A DNA stretch of 64,000 nt from Bacteroidota bacterium (GTDB lineage Bacteria > Bacteroidota > Ignavibacteria > Kryptoniales > JAKASW01): assembly GCA_021812985.1 (NCBI GenBank), contig JAKAMG010000004.1:110848-174847 (forward strand). Direction: 5' to 3'. The position numbers were made by a program, and so were the translations under genes. This document shows positions 35,143 through 43,821 of the stretch, one piece after another. Under the pieces are notes generated by a model. That model saw only the letters and a program-made list of their open reading frames with translations. It was not told the origin of the DNA and searched no databases. The first letter of the stretch is position 1; every line of letters starts with the position of its first letter.

Positions 35143-35901
35143 ATGAGAAACGCGTCTCGCTTTGTTTCCGCACTGCTGATTGCCGCCTTCGCGCTATGCG
35201 GCCAGCTATCCGCCCAGAGCCTGAGATCCCATGTCAACAAAGGGGTCAACCTTTATAAGGAAGGTAAGTACGTCGACTCAGAGGTGGAGTTCAAGAAGGG
35301 GCTGGAGAAATCCCCCGATAATTTCCAGGCCAACTTCAACCTCGGCGACTCGTACTACAAGCAGGGAAATTACGAAGACGCACTCAAGCGCTATCAGGAG
35401 GCGGTGTCAAAAGCATCCACGAGCGAACTCAAGGCGAAGGCCTACCACAACATCGGTAATGCCCTCCTTAAGGACCAGAAGGTGAAGGAAAGCATCGGCG
35501 CATACACGGATGCATTAAAGCTTGACCCGAACGACGAAAGCACTAAGTACAACCTCTCCTACGCGCTGGACATGCTCAAGAATCAGAACAAACAAAACAA
35601 GAACAACAAGAAGAACGACAAGAACCAGCAGAAGAAGAACGACAACAAAGATCAGAACAAGGACCAGAACAAACAGAATCAGCAGAATCAAGACAAGAAC
35701 AAGCAGAACCAGAACAACAACCGGCAAAACCAGAACAAGAATCAGCCGCAAAACCAGCAACAGGGCCAGCAGGGACAGGACAAGATTTCAAAACAGCAGG
35801 CGCAGGCTATCTTCAGCGCGCTGAATAACGACGAGAAGAAATTGCAGAAGCAACTGAGAAAGATGGTTGGCAAGCCAATTAAAACTGACAAGGACTGGTG
35901 A
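35143..35901 (+). CDS. batC: BatC: TPR protein with Lys/Gln/Asn-rich tail
   Basis: A 252-residue exported protein. The signal peptide ends near 'GQLSAQ'. TPR helices cover about 28-145 ('GVNLYKEGKYVDSEVEFKKG', 'NFNLGDSYYKQGNYEDALKR'). From about 146 to 222 the sequence is almost only Lys, Gln, Asn and Asp, followed by a short ordered end ('QAIFSALNNDEKKLQKQLRK'). BatC-type TPR proteins sit in the periplasm with BatB/BatE. Its stop overlaps the batD start (TGATG). Confidence 0.85.
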   Translation: MRNASRFVSALLIAAFALCGQLSAQSLRSHVNKGVNLYKEGKYVDSEVEFKKGLEKSPDNFQANFNLGDSYYKQGNYEDALKRYQEAVSKASTSELKAKAYHNIGNALLKDQKVKESIGAYTDALKLDPNDESTKYNLSYALDMLKNQNKQNKNNKKNDKNQQKKNDNKDQNKDQNKQNQQNQDKNKQNQNNNRQNQNKNQPQNQQQGQQGQDKISKQQAQAIFSALNNDEKKLQKQLRKMVGKPIKTDKDW

Positions 35902-37763
35902 TGAACGGACTTATGCCACGCCTGGCGAGATTGATTTATGCGGCACTTGTGGTGGCAGTATCCGTTCTCTTGCCCGCCAGAACATATTCGCAAACATTCA
36001 ACGCCACTGTAAACAGCACCACAGTCGGGGTTGACCAGCAGTTCGAAGTATCCTTCACCTTCTCCGCCCAGGACGTGAACGGCATCCGGAACTTTCAGCC
36101 CCCCGACCTCAGAAACTTCGTATTACTCTCCGGCCCGAACCAGTCGACAAGCCTGCAATTCGTTAACGGGGCTGCATCCGGCTCGATGACATACTCCTAC
36201 TACCTCCGGTGTCCGAAGGTGGGGCGGTTCACTATCGGAAGCGCCTCCCTGGAGTACGCCGGCAAGAAATACGACACAAAGCCCATAATCCTCAACGTCA
36301 CGAAGAGCGCAGCCCAGGCTACGACAGGAGTTAAGGGGAACCAAACCGCGCGTGAAATCGGCGACAACGTATTCATTCTCGCCACCGCTGATAAGGAACG
36401 CGTCTATCTCGGCGAGCCGGTAACCGTAACGTACAAACTTTACACCCGCCTCCCAATCGCAAACCAAATGCAGGTTTCGAAGCTTCCATCGTACGAGGGT
36501 TTTTGGGCGGAAGAAATAAATCTCCCAAACACGATCAGCTTATCGACGGAGATGCACAACGGCAAGCAATACAAGGTGGGCATACTGAAGAAAGTGGCCC
36601 TCTTTCCCTCTCAGCTTGGAGAGCTCTCCGTCACGCCGATGGTGCTGGACATTCCGATCCAGGTCCGTCAAAGACCGCAGGGGGGCGGAAACGTCTTCGA
36701 CCAGTTCTTCAACGACCCGTTCTTCAATAACTACAGGACGATTGACTTCACTGCGAAATCGAACACCATAAAGCTTCATGTATTACCTCTGCCCGCCAAG
36801 GACGTACCACCTTCGTTCAACGGGGCGGTTGGAAACTACACCCTTTCTTCAAACATCAGCGCATCTGACGTCAAGGCGAACGATCCAGTGACTCTGAAGG
36901 TGACTATAAGTGGCGACGGAAACCTCCAGCTCCTCACAATGCCGGACTTCACACTTCCAACAGGTTTCGACAAATACGATCCGAAAGTGTCGGACCAGAT
37001 CAACAGGGACGGTACAATATCGGGGACGAAGACATTTGAGTATCTCATAATCCCAAGGGTAGCAGGCAAGAAGGAAATACCGCCGCTGATGTTTTCATAT
37101 TTCAATCCAGCAAAACGAGCCTACGTCACGCTTTCCACGCCTGCTTATCCTTTGACGGTGGAACCGGGAGTGAACACTGGGAACCAGACCGCTGCCGGAT
37201 ACTCCAAGGAAGACATAAAACTCCTTGGAGAGGACATTCACTACATCAAGACTTCAAGCAATGATCTGAGAGAGGAATCGGGAATCTCCGTCCTTGGTGC
37301 CGGCTTCTGGTTCGCGGTTCTGTTCCCCCTCTTCGCGCTGGGCGGACTCGTCACATGGAAGCGTCGAAACGACAGACTCGCCGGAAACGTGGAGCTCATG
37401 CGTTACAGGCGCGCGGAAAAGATCGCAAGGGCAAGATTCCGGAAAGCCGAGTCCCTGATGAAGACGGGGGATCAAACCGGATTCTACGCCGAAATATCTC
37501 AGGCACTCTTTGGATACCTTGAAGATAAACTTCACATACAGAAATCGGAGTTCACGCTCGAGCGGGCCGAGGAAGCGCTGAGAGGGAGAAATGTCGACGG
37601 CGAGCTGATCGGAACGCTCAGATCACTGAGCGAGAAATGCGAATTTGCAAGATTCGCACCGGCAGGCGACGGAGCGGCCGCGATGAAGGACATGTATGAC
37701 GACCTTACAAGAGTGATTGTCGGACTTGAAAGAACTTTGGCGGTGAAGAGAAATGCGCGATAA
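35901..37763 (+). CDS. batD: BatD: large extracytoplasmic Bat protein
   Basis: ATG 35901 overlaps the batC stop and gives 620 residues. There is a signal peptide (~1-32), repeated beta-sandwich regions ('VGVDQQFEVSFTFSAQDVNG', 'DKERVYLGEPVTVTYKLYTR', 'SASDVKANDPVTLKVTIS'-like), a single TM helix near 470-490 ('GFWFAVLFPLFALGGLVTW') and a cytosolic helical tail. The beta repeats before one membrane helix match the BatD/oxygen-tolerance family. It overlaps batE by 11 bases. Confidence 0.88.
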   Translation: MNGLMPRLARLIYAALVVAVSVLLPARTYSQTFNATVNSTTVGVDQQFEVSFTFSAQDVNGIRNFQPPDLRNFVLLSGPNQSTSLQFVNGAASGSMTYSYYLRCPKVGRFTIGSASLEYAGKKYDTKPIILNVTKSAAQATTGVKGNQTAREIGDNVFILATADKERVYLGEPVTVTYKLYTRLPIANQMQVSKLPSYEGFWAEEINLPNTISLSTEMHNGKQYKVGILKKVALFPSQLGELSVTPMVLDIPIQVRQRPQGGGNVFDQFFNDPFFNNYRTIDFTAKSNTIKLHVLPLPAKDVPPSFNGAVGNYTLSSNISASDVKANDPVTLKVTISGDGNLQLLTMPDFTLPTGFDKYDPKVSDQINRDGTISGTKTFEYLIIPRVAGKKEIPPLMFSYFNPAKRAYVTLSTPAYPLTVEPGVNTGNQTAAGYSKEDIKLLGEDIHYIKTSSNDLREESGISVLGAGFWFAVLFPLFALGGLVTWKRRNDRLAGNVELMRYRRAEKIARARFRKAESLMKTGDQTGFYAEISQALFGYLEDKLHIQKSEFTLERAEEALRGRNVDGELIGTLRSLSEKCEFARFAPAGDGAAAMKDMYDDLTRVIVGLERTLAVKRNAR

Positions 37764-38559
37764 GCTTGTATCATTAAACCTTGCCGCGGTTGTCGGCATG
37801 ACTGTCGGCCTGGTCCTGTTCGCGTCCGGTATCTCGGAGGCATCGACACGACTCTCGAGGGCCAATGCAGAAAAGTTGTTGACTCAGGCGGACCAGTTCT
37901 ACCAGGCAAAGAACTACGAGAACGCGATCGACACGTACCAGGAGATTATAAAGTCAGGGTTCGAGGGAACGTCTTTGTATTACAACCTCGGCGACGCTTA
38001 CTATCGCGATGGCAGGCTAGGGCTTGCAATCCTTTATTACGAGAAGGCGCTCCGACTCTCCCCCGGAGATGAGGACGTTATCCATAACCTGAAGATCGCG
38101 AACAGCAGAACGGTTGACAAGATCGACGCACTCCCTCAGTTCTTCCTCTTCCAGTGGTGGGAAAGCCTCCTCGCCCTTTTATCTGTAACCGGCTGGACGT
38201 ACACCGCCTACTTCTTCTACATACTTCTTCTCGCCTCGATAGCTCTTTACTTCTTCGCGAAGAGCCCGGGCGTCCAGCGCTTCTCCGTGTACTCTGGCTT
38301 CGTTACTGTAATGCTTCTGATCGCGACGGCCTCTCTGTTGTCGGTCAAGGTGAACAGGGAGCTTAATGTCAGGAGTGCGATTGTGATCGAGCAAACCGCA
38401 GCCGTCAAGCTCTCCCCCGACCCGACAAGCAACGACGCATTCGTAATACACGAGGGGCTGAAAGTGCGAGAGCTGAACAGCGTCGGAGACTGGGTGTTGA
38501 TCAGGATTCAGGATGGCAAAGAGGGCTGGATACAACAAAGCGACATCGCGACAATATAG
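37753..38559 (+). CDS. batE: BatE: TPR and SH3-like membrane protein
   Basis: A 268-residue protein. Signal anchor at ~8-26, TPR units at ~32-110 ('QADQFYQAKNYENAIDTYQE', 'YYNLGDAYYRDGRLGLAILY'), two TM helices (~137-166 and 176-197), and a C-terminal SH3-like domain (~210-268, 'LKVRELNSVGDWVLIRIQDG'). It is the last gene of the operon. The bacterial SH3 part could bind peptidoglycan, linking the Bat complex to the cell wall; this is inference. Confidence 0.88.
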   Translation: MRDKLVSLNLAAVVGMTVGLVLFASGISEASTRLSRANAEKLLTQADQFYQAKNYENAIDTYQEIIKSGFEGTSLYYNLGDAYYRDGRLGLAILYYEKALRLSPGDEDVIHNLKIANSRTVDKIDALPQFFLFQWWESLLALLSVTGWTYTAYFFYILLLASIALYFFAKSPGVQRFSVYSGFVTVMLLIATASLLSVKVNRELNVRSAIVIEQTAAVKLSPDPTSNDAFVIHEGLKVRELNSVGDWVLIRIQDGKEGWIQQSDIATI

Positions 38560-38661
38560 ATATGTCTCACTAGTTCACTCGCGGATCCCGGGTTATTCAT
38601 CCGGCTTGACGCAGAAAATGCGTCGGCAACAAATCGTTAACAGCTGGAGGGCACCGCAGAT

Positions 38662-39855
38662 ATGTCATTTGAACAAACCTGGAGATGGTTCGGTCCTAAC
38701 GACCCGGTCCCGCTGAAGGAAGCAAAGCAGACCGGGGCGACTGGAATTGTAACCGCGCTTCACCAGATCCCAACCGGCGAGGTGTGGCCCTTCGACGAGA
38801 TCATGAATCGGAAGAGGATGGTCGAAGCCGAGGGACTATCGTGGTCTGTCGCGGAGAGCGTATCCGTCCACGAAGACATTAAGAAACGTTCGGGGAATTT
38901 CAGGCTGTACATAGATAATTACCGGGAGACTCTCCGGAATCTCGGAAGATGCGGTATCGGCGTCGTTTGCTACAATTTCATGCCGGTGTTCGATTGGCTG
39001 CGAACAGACCTGGAAGTGGTTTTCGCTGACGGCTCTATAACGACAAAGTTTGAGAGAAAGGCTTTGGCGGCGTTTGACGTCAGAATACTCGATCGACGGG
39101 GCGCGGAGGAGGACTACACCGACGTGGAGCTCGAGGATGCGGTGATATACTTCGAGTCCATTTCAGAAAAGGAGAGGGCGAAACTTCTAAGGACCATCCT
39201 TCTCGGACTGCCGGGTTCACTGGAGGCGTACACGCTTGAGGCCTTCAGGGATGCACTGTCTAAGTACGAGGGAATTGGCGACAAGGAGTTGCGCGGACAC
39301 CTCCATGAATTTCTGCGGGATGTAACCCCGGCCGCAGAGGAGGCGGGCGTGCTCCTCGCGATCCACCCTGACGACCCCCCCTTTCCGCTTCTTGGACTTC
39401 CGCGCGTTGTCAGCAGCAAGGCAGACTTGGAGGAGATCCTGGATGCCGTAGACTCGCCTTCGAACGGACTCACATTCTGTCCGGGTTCACTCGCGGCAAA
39501 TCCCGACAACGACGTTGTGGACATGGCCGAAACCTTCGCCGGGCGCGTGAACTTCGTACATCTGCGGAATGTGCGGAGAGACGGGAGGGGAGGTTTCCTC
39601 GAGGATAATCACCTGGACGGCAACGTGGACATGTATTCCGTAATGAAACCTCTGGTCGTCGAAATGGGGAGACGGCGAGCGCTCGGCATGAAGAACCAGA
39701 GGATGCCGCTCCGGCCGGACCATGGTCACCTCATGATTCCAGACATGAACAGGAAAGGGATTTACCCTGGTTACTCTCTCTTCGGCAGGATGCGGGGATT
39801 GGCGGAGCTTCGGGGACTCGAGCTGGGCATCCAACGGTCGATGGGACTCGACTGA
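38662..39855 (+). CDS. uxuA: Mannonate dehydratase
   Basis: A 397-residue enzyme starting ten bases after GGAGGGC. N-terminal 'MSFEQTWRWFGPNDPVPL' and 'QTGATGIVTALHQIPTGEVW' are diagnostic of UxuA, as are 'GVVCYNFMPVFDWLRTDL' and the metal/active-site region 'LLAIHPDDPPFPLLGLPR' and 'NFVHLRNV'. It removes water from D-mannonate to form 2-keto-3-deoxygluconate in the hexuronate pathway. It converges on a hexuronate-type MFS carrier gene, which supports uronic-acid use here. A possible regulator site with core AAATCGTT lies just upstream (38631-38638). Confidence 0.95.
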   Translation: MSFEQTWRWFGPNDPVPLKEAKQTGATGIVTALHQIPTGEVWPFDEIMNRKRMVEAEGLSWSVAESVSVHEDIKKRSGNFRLYIDNYRETLRNLGRCGIGVVCYNFMPVFDWLRTDLEVVFADGSITTKFERKALAAFDVRILDRRGAEEDYTDVELEDAVIYFESISEKERAKLLRTILLGLPGSLEAYTLEAFRDALSKYEGIGDKELRGHLHEFLRDVTPAAEEAGVLLAIHPDDPPFPLLGLPRVVSSKADLEEILDAVDSPSNGLTFCPGSLAANPDNDVVDMAETFAGRVNFVHLRNVRRDGRGGFLEDNHLDGNVDMYSVMKPLVVEMGRRRALGMKNQRMPLRPDHGHLMIPDMNRKGIYPGYSLFGRMRGLAELRGLELGIQRSMGLD

Positions 39856-39932
39856 CTCCGTTTCAAATAAGCACCCAATTAAACCTCCATGTTGTTAAAA
39901 CTTCCACTGCCGCCTCAGGATTTAACTAAACA

Positions 39933-39976
39933 CATAGGCACATAGACAAACTCCTTTTGTGTTTTATGTTCCTATG
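39933..39976. repeat. Hairpin between convergent uxuA and carrier genes
   Basis: CATAGG (39933-39938) pairs with CCTATG (39971-39976), and the intervening bases (ACATA..CAAA against TTTTG..TATGT) can extend it imperfectly. Placed between two convergent 3' ends, it may act as a bidirectional terminator, though neither side has a clean T run. Confidence 0.4.
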
Positions 39977-39997
39977 CGGTTGAAACTCCCCTTCCAA

Positions 39998-41299
39998 TCA
40001 GGCCATGTTGAATTCCCGAATCTCCGGGACAAGGAGGTGAATGACGAGGAGGGCTAGGAGATATGCCGTCCCCGCGATGACGAACAGCAGCACATAGCTT
40101 CCCGTTAACTGTAGGATAAACCCAGCCGCCGTTGCAATGAGCATCCCTCCGACCGCGCCGGCCATCCCCCCCAGGCCCACAACCGAGGCGACAGCTTTCT
40201 TTGGGAACATGTCTGGGACAATCGTAAAGAGGTTCGCCGACCAACTTTGGTGCGAAGCCGCGGCTAAGCCGATGAGCAAAACACTCCACCACTCAGATAC
40301 TGTCGAAGCAGCGATAATCGGGACAATCAGCAGTGCGCTAAAGAGCATCACAGTCTTCCTTCCGCGATCGACGCTCGATCCGCGCCTTATCAAAGCGCCT
40401 GACAGCCACCCCCCACTTATGCTCCCCGCGGTCGTCAGCGTGTATATCACGATCAACGGAAGTCCGAGATGAGCTAGATCGAGGTTGTACCTCTCGCTCA
40501 GAAACTTCGGAAGCCAGTAAAGATAGAACCACCAGATAGGGTCAGTCAGGAATTTCCCCAGGACAAAAGCCCATGTCTGCCTGTATTTGAGGAGACTCAG
40601 CCATGGCACATTTTCCACCGGAAGTTCTGGCGGGTCGCTGCGTATGTATTCAAGTTCTTCTCCTCTAAGTCGCTTTTGTTTCTCCGGCACTTCAAAGAAG
40701 AGGAGCCAAAACGCCAGTGAAACAAAGCCGAGGAGCCCGGTGAAGATAAATGCCTCCCTCCAGCTCCATGCAAGCGTTATCCACGGGACGATGAGCGGAG
40801 CCACTATCGCGCCGACGTTAGCGCCGGAGTTGAAGAGCCCTGTCGCAAATGCCCTTTCTTTCTTGGGAAACCACTCCGCCGTTCCCTTTATGGCCGCGGG
40901 AAAGTTCCCCGACTCCCCCAACCCGAGCGCGAATCTCGCCGCGCCGAATCCAAAGACGCTGTTTGCAAAGGCGTGAGCCGCCGCCGCAATGCTCCACACG
41001 ACCATCGAGACCGAATAGCCGACCTTCGTGCCAACCCTGTCGATGAACCTTCCCACGAACAGCAAGCCGATGGCGTACGCTCCCGTGAAGGCAGTAACGA
41101 TGTATCCGTATTCGATCTCGTTCCAGCCGATGCTCCGTTGTAGTACCGGCGCGAGTATTCCGAGCACTTGCCTGTCCACATAATTGATTGTGGTCGCGAA
41201 GAAGAGGAGAGCGCAAACGACCCACCGATAATGTCCGATCGCGCCAAACCGTCGGAAGTCATTTGTTTCTCTGCGCTGTCCTTCGCCATCGTCCGGCAT
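39998..41299 (-). CDS. MFS carrier of the anion:cation symporter (hexuronate transporter-like) family
   Basis: A 433-residue, 12-TM carrier. 'INYVDRQVLGILAPVLQRSI' in TM1 and 'LGLGESGNFPAAIKGTAEWF' are signatures of the ACS family that includes ExuT (hexuronate) and GudP/DgoT. 'ALTRAW'-type motif A appears as 'GRFIDRVGTKVG'. It starts 21 bases after the MtaA-like gene and so is the last gene of the corrinoid operon, while converging with uxuA. A sugar-acid proton symporter is expected; whether the substrate is a methylated uronate is my inference. Confidence 0.88.
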   Translation of the reverse strand: MPDDGEGQRRETNDFRRFGAIGHYRWVVCALLFFATTINYVDRQVLGILAPVLQRSIGWNEIEYGYIVTAFTGAYAIGLLFVGRFIDRVGTKVGYSVSMVVWSIAAAAHAFANSVFGFGAARFALGLGESGNFPAAIKGTAEWFPKKERAFATGLFNSGANVGAIVAPLIVPWITLAWSWREAFIFTGLLGFVSLAFWLLFFEVPEKQKRLRGEELEYIRSDPPELPVENVPWLSLLKYRQTWAFVLGKFLTDPIWWFYLYWLPKFLSERYNLDLAHLGLPLIVIYTLTTAGSISGGWLSGALIRRGSSVDRGRKTVMLFSALLIVPIIAASTVSEWWSVLLIGLAAASHQSWSANLFTIVPDMFPKKAVASVVGLGGMAGAVGGMLIATAAGFILQLTGSYVLLFVIAGTAYLLALLVIHLLVPEIREFNMA

Positions 41300-41320
41300 A
41301 ACACATCTCCACTCGGTCTC

Positions 41321-42367
41321 TCAACTTAGTCGGTAGCGGCGTCCGGCCTCCATAAAGGTCTTGATGTTTTCGATTGGCGTTTCCTGCAGGAGGTCGCATC
41401 CAGTACTGAGCACGAAGTTCCTGCAAGCCTTCATATCATCCAGGAGCCGAAGGACGTCCTTCTCCACATCAGCCGATGTCCCGTGGAGAATCCGGCCTGT
41501 CGGATTTATGTTTCCAATTACCACTACTTTGTCACCCACTCTCTCCGCGACAGCCGGTAGGTCCACGCCGGCATCCGGCGAATCAAGACTCAGGGCATCG
41601 ACTCCTGATTCCGCCATAGCGTCAACTATGTGCATCGAATTTCCACAGATATGATAGAGCACAGATACTTCGCTCTGCGTGCAAACTTCGCACATCCGAC
41701 GAACATATTCTGCCGAAAACTCCTGGAACTGTCCCGGGCCGAGCATGACGGCACTCGGTTCGAGCACGCAGACGAGCTGGGCCCCAGAGGCAACTAGGAG
41801 TCGGACGTACTGCTGTATCTTTCCCATGGCAAAGCTGCAGACCTCATGGAGAAGCTCCCGTCGCTCTATCGTGGCCGCCGCCGCTTCCTCTGCCCCCATC
41901 AGAAGCGCGGCCAGTGTGTAAGGTCCCGTAACATAGGCCCCTCTCAGTATCTCCACCGGAAGTCCGATACTCATCATCTTCATTGTCTCGACGTAGCCGA
42001 GAAGACGGGTATCGAACGATATGTTGACTCTCTCACCCGCTGATAATTCCGCGATATTGAAATCGCCATTTAACACCGACGCCGTTTCGTCTCTTGGAAA
42101 GACGGTATAACTCCCAATCGCATTTGCTTCCACGGACAGGTCCATCAGAGGAAAGATCAGGTCGGGATGAAATGTGTCTGCCACCGCCTTGACGACCTTG
42201 AAGTGTTCTCCGAAGTTCTGCTGGGCTAACTTGACCGAGCATCCTGTCAGACTCAGTCCAGGAAATGTCACTAACGGCGCGATGAGTCTGCGGTTCTCGT
42301 CTGCCGCCTTCATGACCTTCGAAAGCAATGGATTGGAGGAGGCTCTGTCTCTTTTGGCGGATTTCAT
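41321..42367 (-). CDS. MtaA-like methyltransferase of the uroporphyrinogen decarboxylase fold
   Basis: A 348-residue cytosolic protein. The zinc-ligand pattern of MtaA/MtbA-type corrinoid methyltransferases is complete: H239-x-C241 in 'YHICGNS' and C324 in 'STGCDL', close to the positions in MtaA. True uroporphyrinogen decarboxylase lacks these and has N-terminal Arg motifs not seen here. The start overlaps the preceding stop (ATGA). In this operon it could move a methyl group between the corrinoid protein and a thiol acceptor. Confidence 0.88.
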   Translation of the reverse strand: MKSAKRDRASSNPLLSKVMKAADENRRLIAPLVTFPGLSLTGCSVKLAQQNFGEHFKVVKAVADTFHPDLIFPLMDLSVEANAIGSYTVFPRDETASVLNGDFNIAELSAGERVNISFDTRLLGYVETMKMMSIGLPVEILRGAYVTGPYTLAALLMGAEEAAAATIERRELLHEVCSFAMGKIQQYVRLLVASGAQLVCVLEPSAVMLGPGQFQEFSAEYVRRMCEVCTQSEVSVLYHICGNSMHIVDAMAESGVDALSLDSPDAGVDLPAVAERVGDKVVVIGNINPTGRILHGTSADVEKDVLRLLDDMKACRNFVLSTGCDLLQETPIENIKTFMEAGRRYRLS

Positions 42368-43803
42368 TTTTCGTATATCATTTTAATTGTCTGCGTGAAG
42401 CTACCGGCCTGCATGCGGCAGAGATACACGCCGCTTGCCAAGCCGTTAGCGCTCCACTGTAGATCGTGCTGTCCCGCCGGTAATTGTCCTTCTATCAGTG
42501 TCTCCAGTTCCTGCCCCGCGACATTGAATATCGCGACCGTAACATTTTCAGAGCGCGGGAGGTAAAAGACAATTCTCGTGGCAGGGTTGAATGGATTCGG
42601 GAAATTCGGGAGGAGCTTGAAGTCGATCGGTGGCGTAACCGCGACGCCGGCCTTTGCGGACGTCACAATGCTCGCACCGTCACCCACTATCTCGATCTCC
42701 CTGAGCTTGTTTGTTCCCGCGCCCCTTGAGTTGAGAAGAGCAAGGTAGTTGTCGCACTTCCCTCCGCCAGGGAGGCTTAGAGAACCTGCCTCAGGGTCCA
42801 GCCCCATCAGGCAAGCCCCCACGCTGTCTGTCGCGACAGGATCTTCTCCTGCAAAAAGCACATGACTCTGGTAAGGCTCAAAAGTCGGAATCCAGACCCC
42901 CTCGCCGCCTTTCGAATTCATGATACCGTCAACGATGGCGAGGTGAACCGGACGGGCCAGGTTCAGATCACATACAGACTCAGGAAGGTATGAGTTGGAG
43001 CTTCCTCCGTTTGGACTATGAAGGGCCTGTCTGCGACCCTGGTTGGATTGTATCGTATAGAGCTGTTTAGGTACTGTCCCTACCTGATTCTTCAACGAAC
43101 AGGTGAAACCGGCTTCAGCATGGTGCTTCAATTTTGGAATCGATACATAGACATTCGCCTCTGCAAGTATCCGATTCATCTTGAACGACGTGAAGTTGAT
43201 ACCGTTCGAGCCGACGGGCATATCGACGAACGACGAATAGGGAAGAACGGAATTTAGATTCACCATGCTACAGCCCAAAGCTTTCTGTACCGCGCGATAA
43301 CCGAACTGGTCGCTCGCTCCAAAGGGGGCTGTTATGACGGTGTCCCATAAGGCATCCACTATGCTGATGTCCTCCGCTTTCACCCCGGCATCTATCAGGA
43401 GTTCGCCCACCGCCTGCAACAGAGCAGGATGAGTCCACATCGTTTCTGTAATCGAATAACCGCCGAGAAGTGTGCTACCGGCGCTTCCTGAACCGCCGGT
43501 CAGGTTTATTTTTATGGCGACCTTGTCACCAGCTTTGACGACGTCGCCGATGCCCCCCATCTGGTCGAAAAGATACCGGACCTTCTCCCTGACTCCGGCA
43601 GGATCATATCGATCGGCAGGAGTCCCCTCGGTATTTGTTATCGCAACACGCGCAGTGAATTGTCCGTTCGCTTCGTGGGCATACGCGAACACACCGGCCG
43701 ATTTAATGTAAGGCGCCACGAACAAACCGGCTGCGGCAGCGCCAATTGTCCTGAGAAAGTTTCTTCTGGAATTGTCCTTGCTCAGTGCCGGAATGTCGCT
43801 CAT
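42364..43803 (-). CDS. DUF362 protein with Tat signal and type IX sorting domain
   Basis: A 479-residue exported protein. The N-terminus has a Tat motif (S-R-R-N-F-L) and hydrophobic run. The body is a DUF362 domain ('GDKVAIKINLTGG', 'VSIPKLKHHAEAGFTCSLKN', 'DPVATDSVGACLMGLDP'). The C-terminal ~85 residues form a sorting domain with 'LPNFPNPFNPATRIVFYLP', 'VAIFNVAGQELETLI' and 'GVYLCRMQAG'. I see no ferredoxin-type cysteine clusters. It lies inside the methyltransferase operon, 18 bases after one UroD-fold gene and overlapping another. Its surface location sets it apart from its cytosolic neighbours; function unknown. Confidence 0.85.
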   Translation of the reverse strand: MSDIPALSKDNSRRNFLRTIGAAAAGLFVAPYIKSAGVFAYAHEANGQFTARVAITNTEGTPADRYDPAGVREKVRYLFDQMGGIGDVVKAGDKVAIKINLTGGSGSAGSTLLGGYSITETMWTHPALLQAVGELLIDAGVKAEDISIVDALWDTVITAPFGASDQFGYRAVQKALGCSMVNLNSVLPYSSFVDMPVGSNGINFTSFKMNRILAEANVYVSIPKLKHHAEAGFTCSLKNQVGTVPKQLYTIQSNQGRRQALHSPNGGSSNSYLPESVCDLNLARPVHLAIVDGIMNSKGGEGVWIPTFEPYQSHVLFAGEDPVATDSVGACLMGLDPEAGSLSLPGGGKCDNYLALLNSRGAGTNKLREIEIVGDGASIVTSAKAGVAVTPPIDFKLLPNFPNPFNPATRIVFYLPRSENVTVAIFNVAGQELETLIEGQLPAGQHDLQWSANGLASGVYLCRMQAGSFTQTIKMIYEK

Positions 43804-43821
43804 GGAATCAACTCCCTTGTC

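Noticed and set aside
35515..35760. A hydrophobic Leu/Val-rich frame antisense to the BatC tail
   Set aside because: It is a by-product of the Lys/Gln/Asn codon repeats read in reverse, not a membrane protein.
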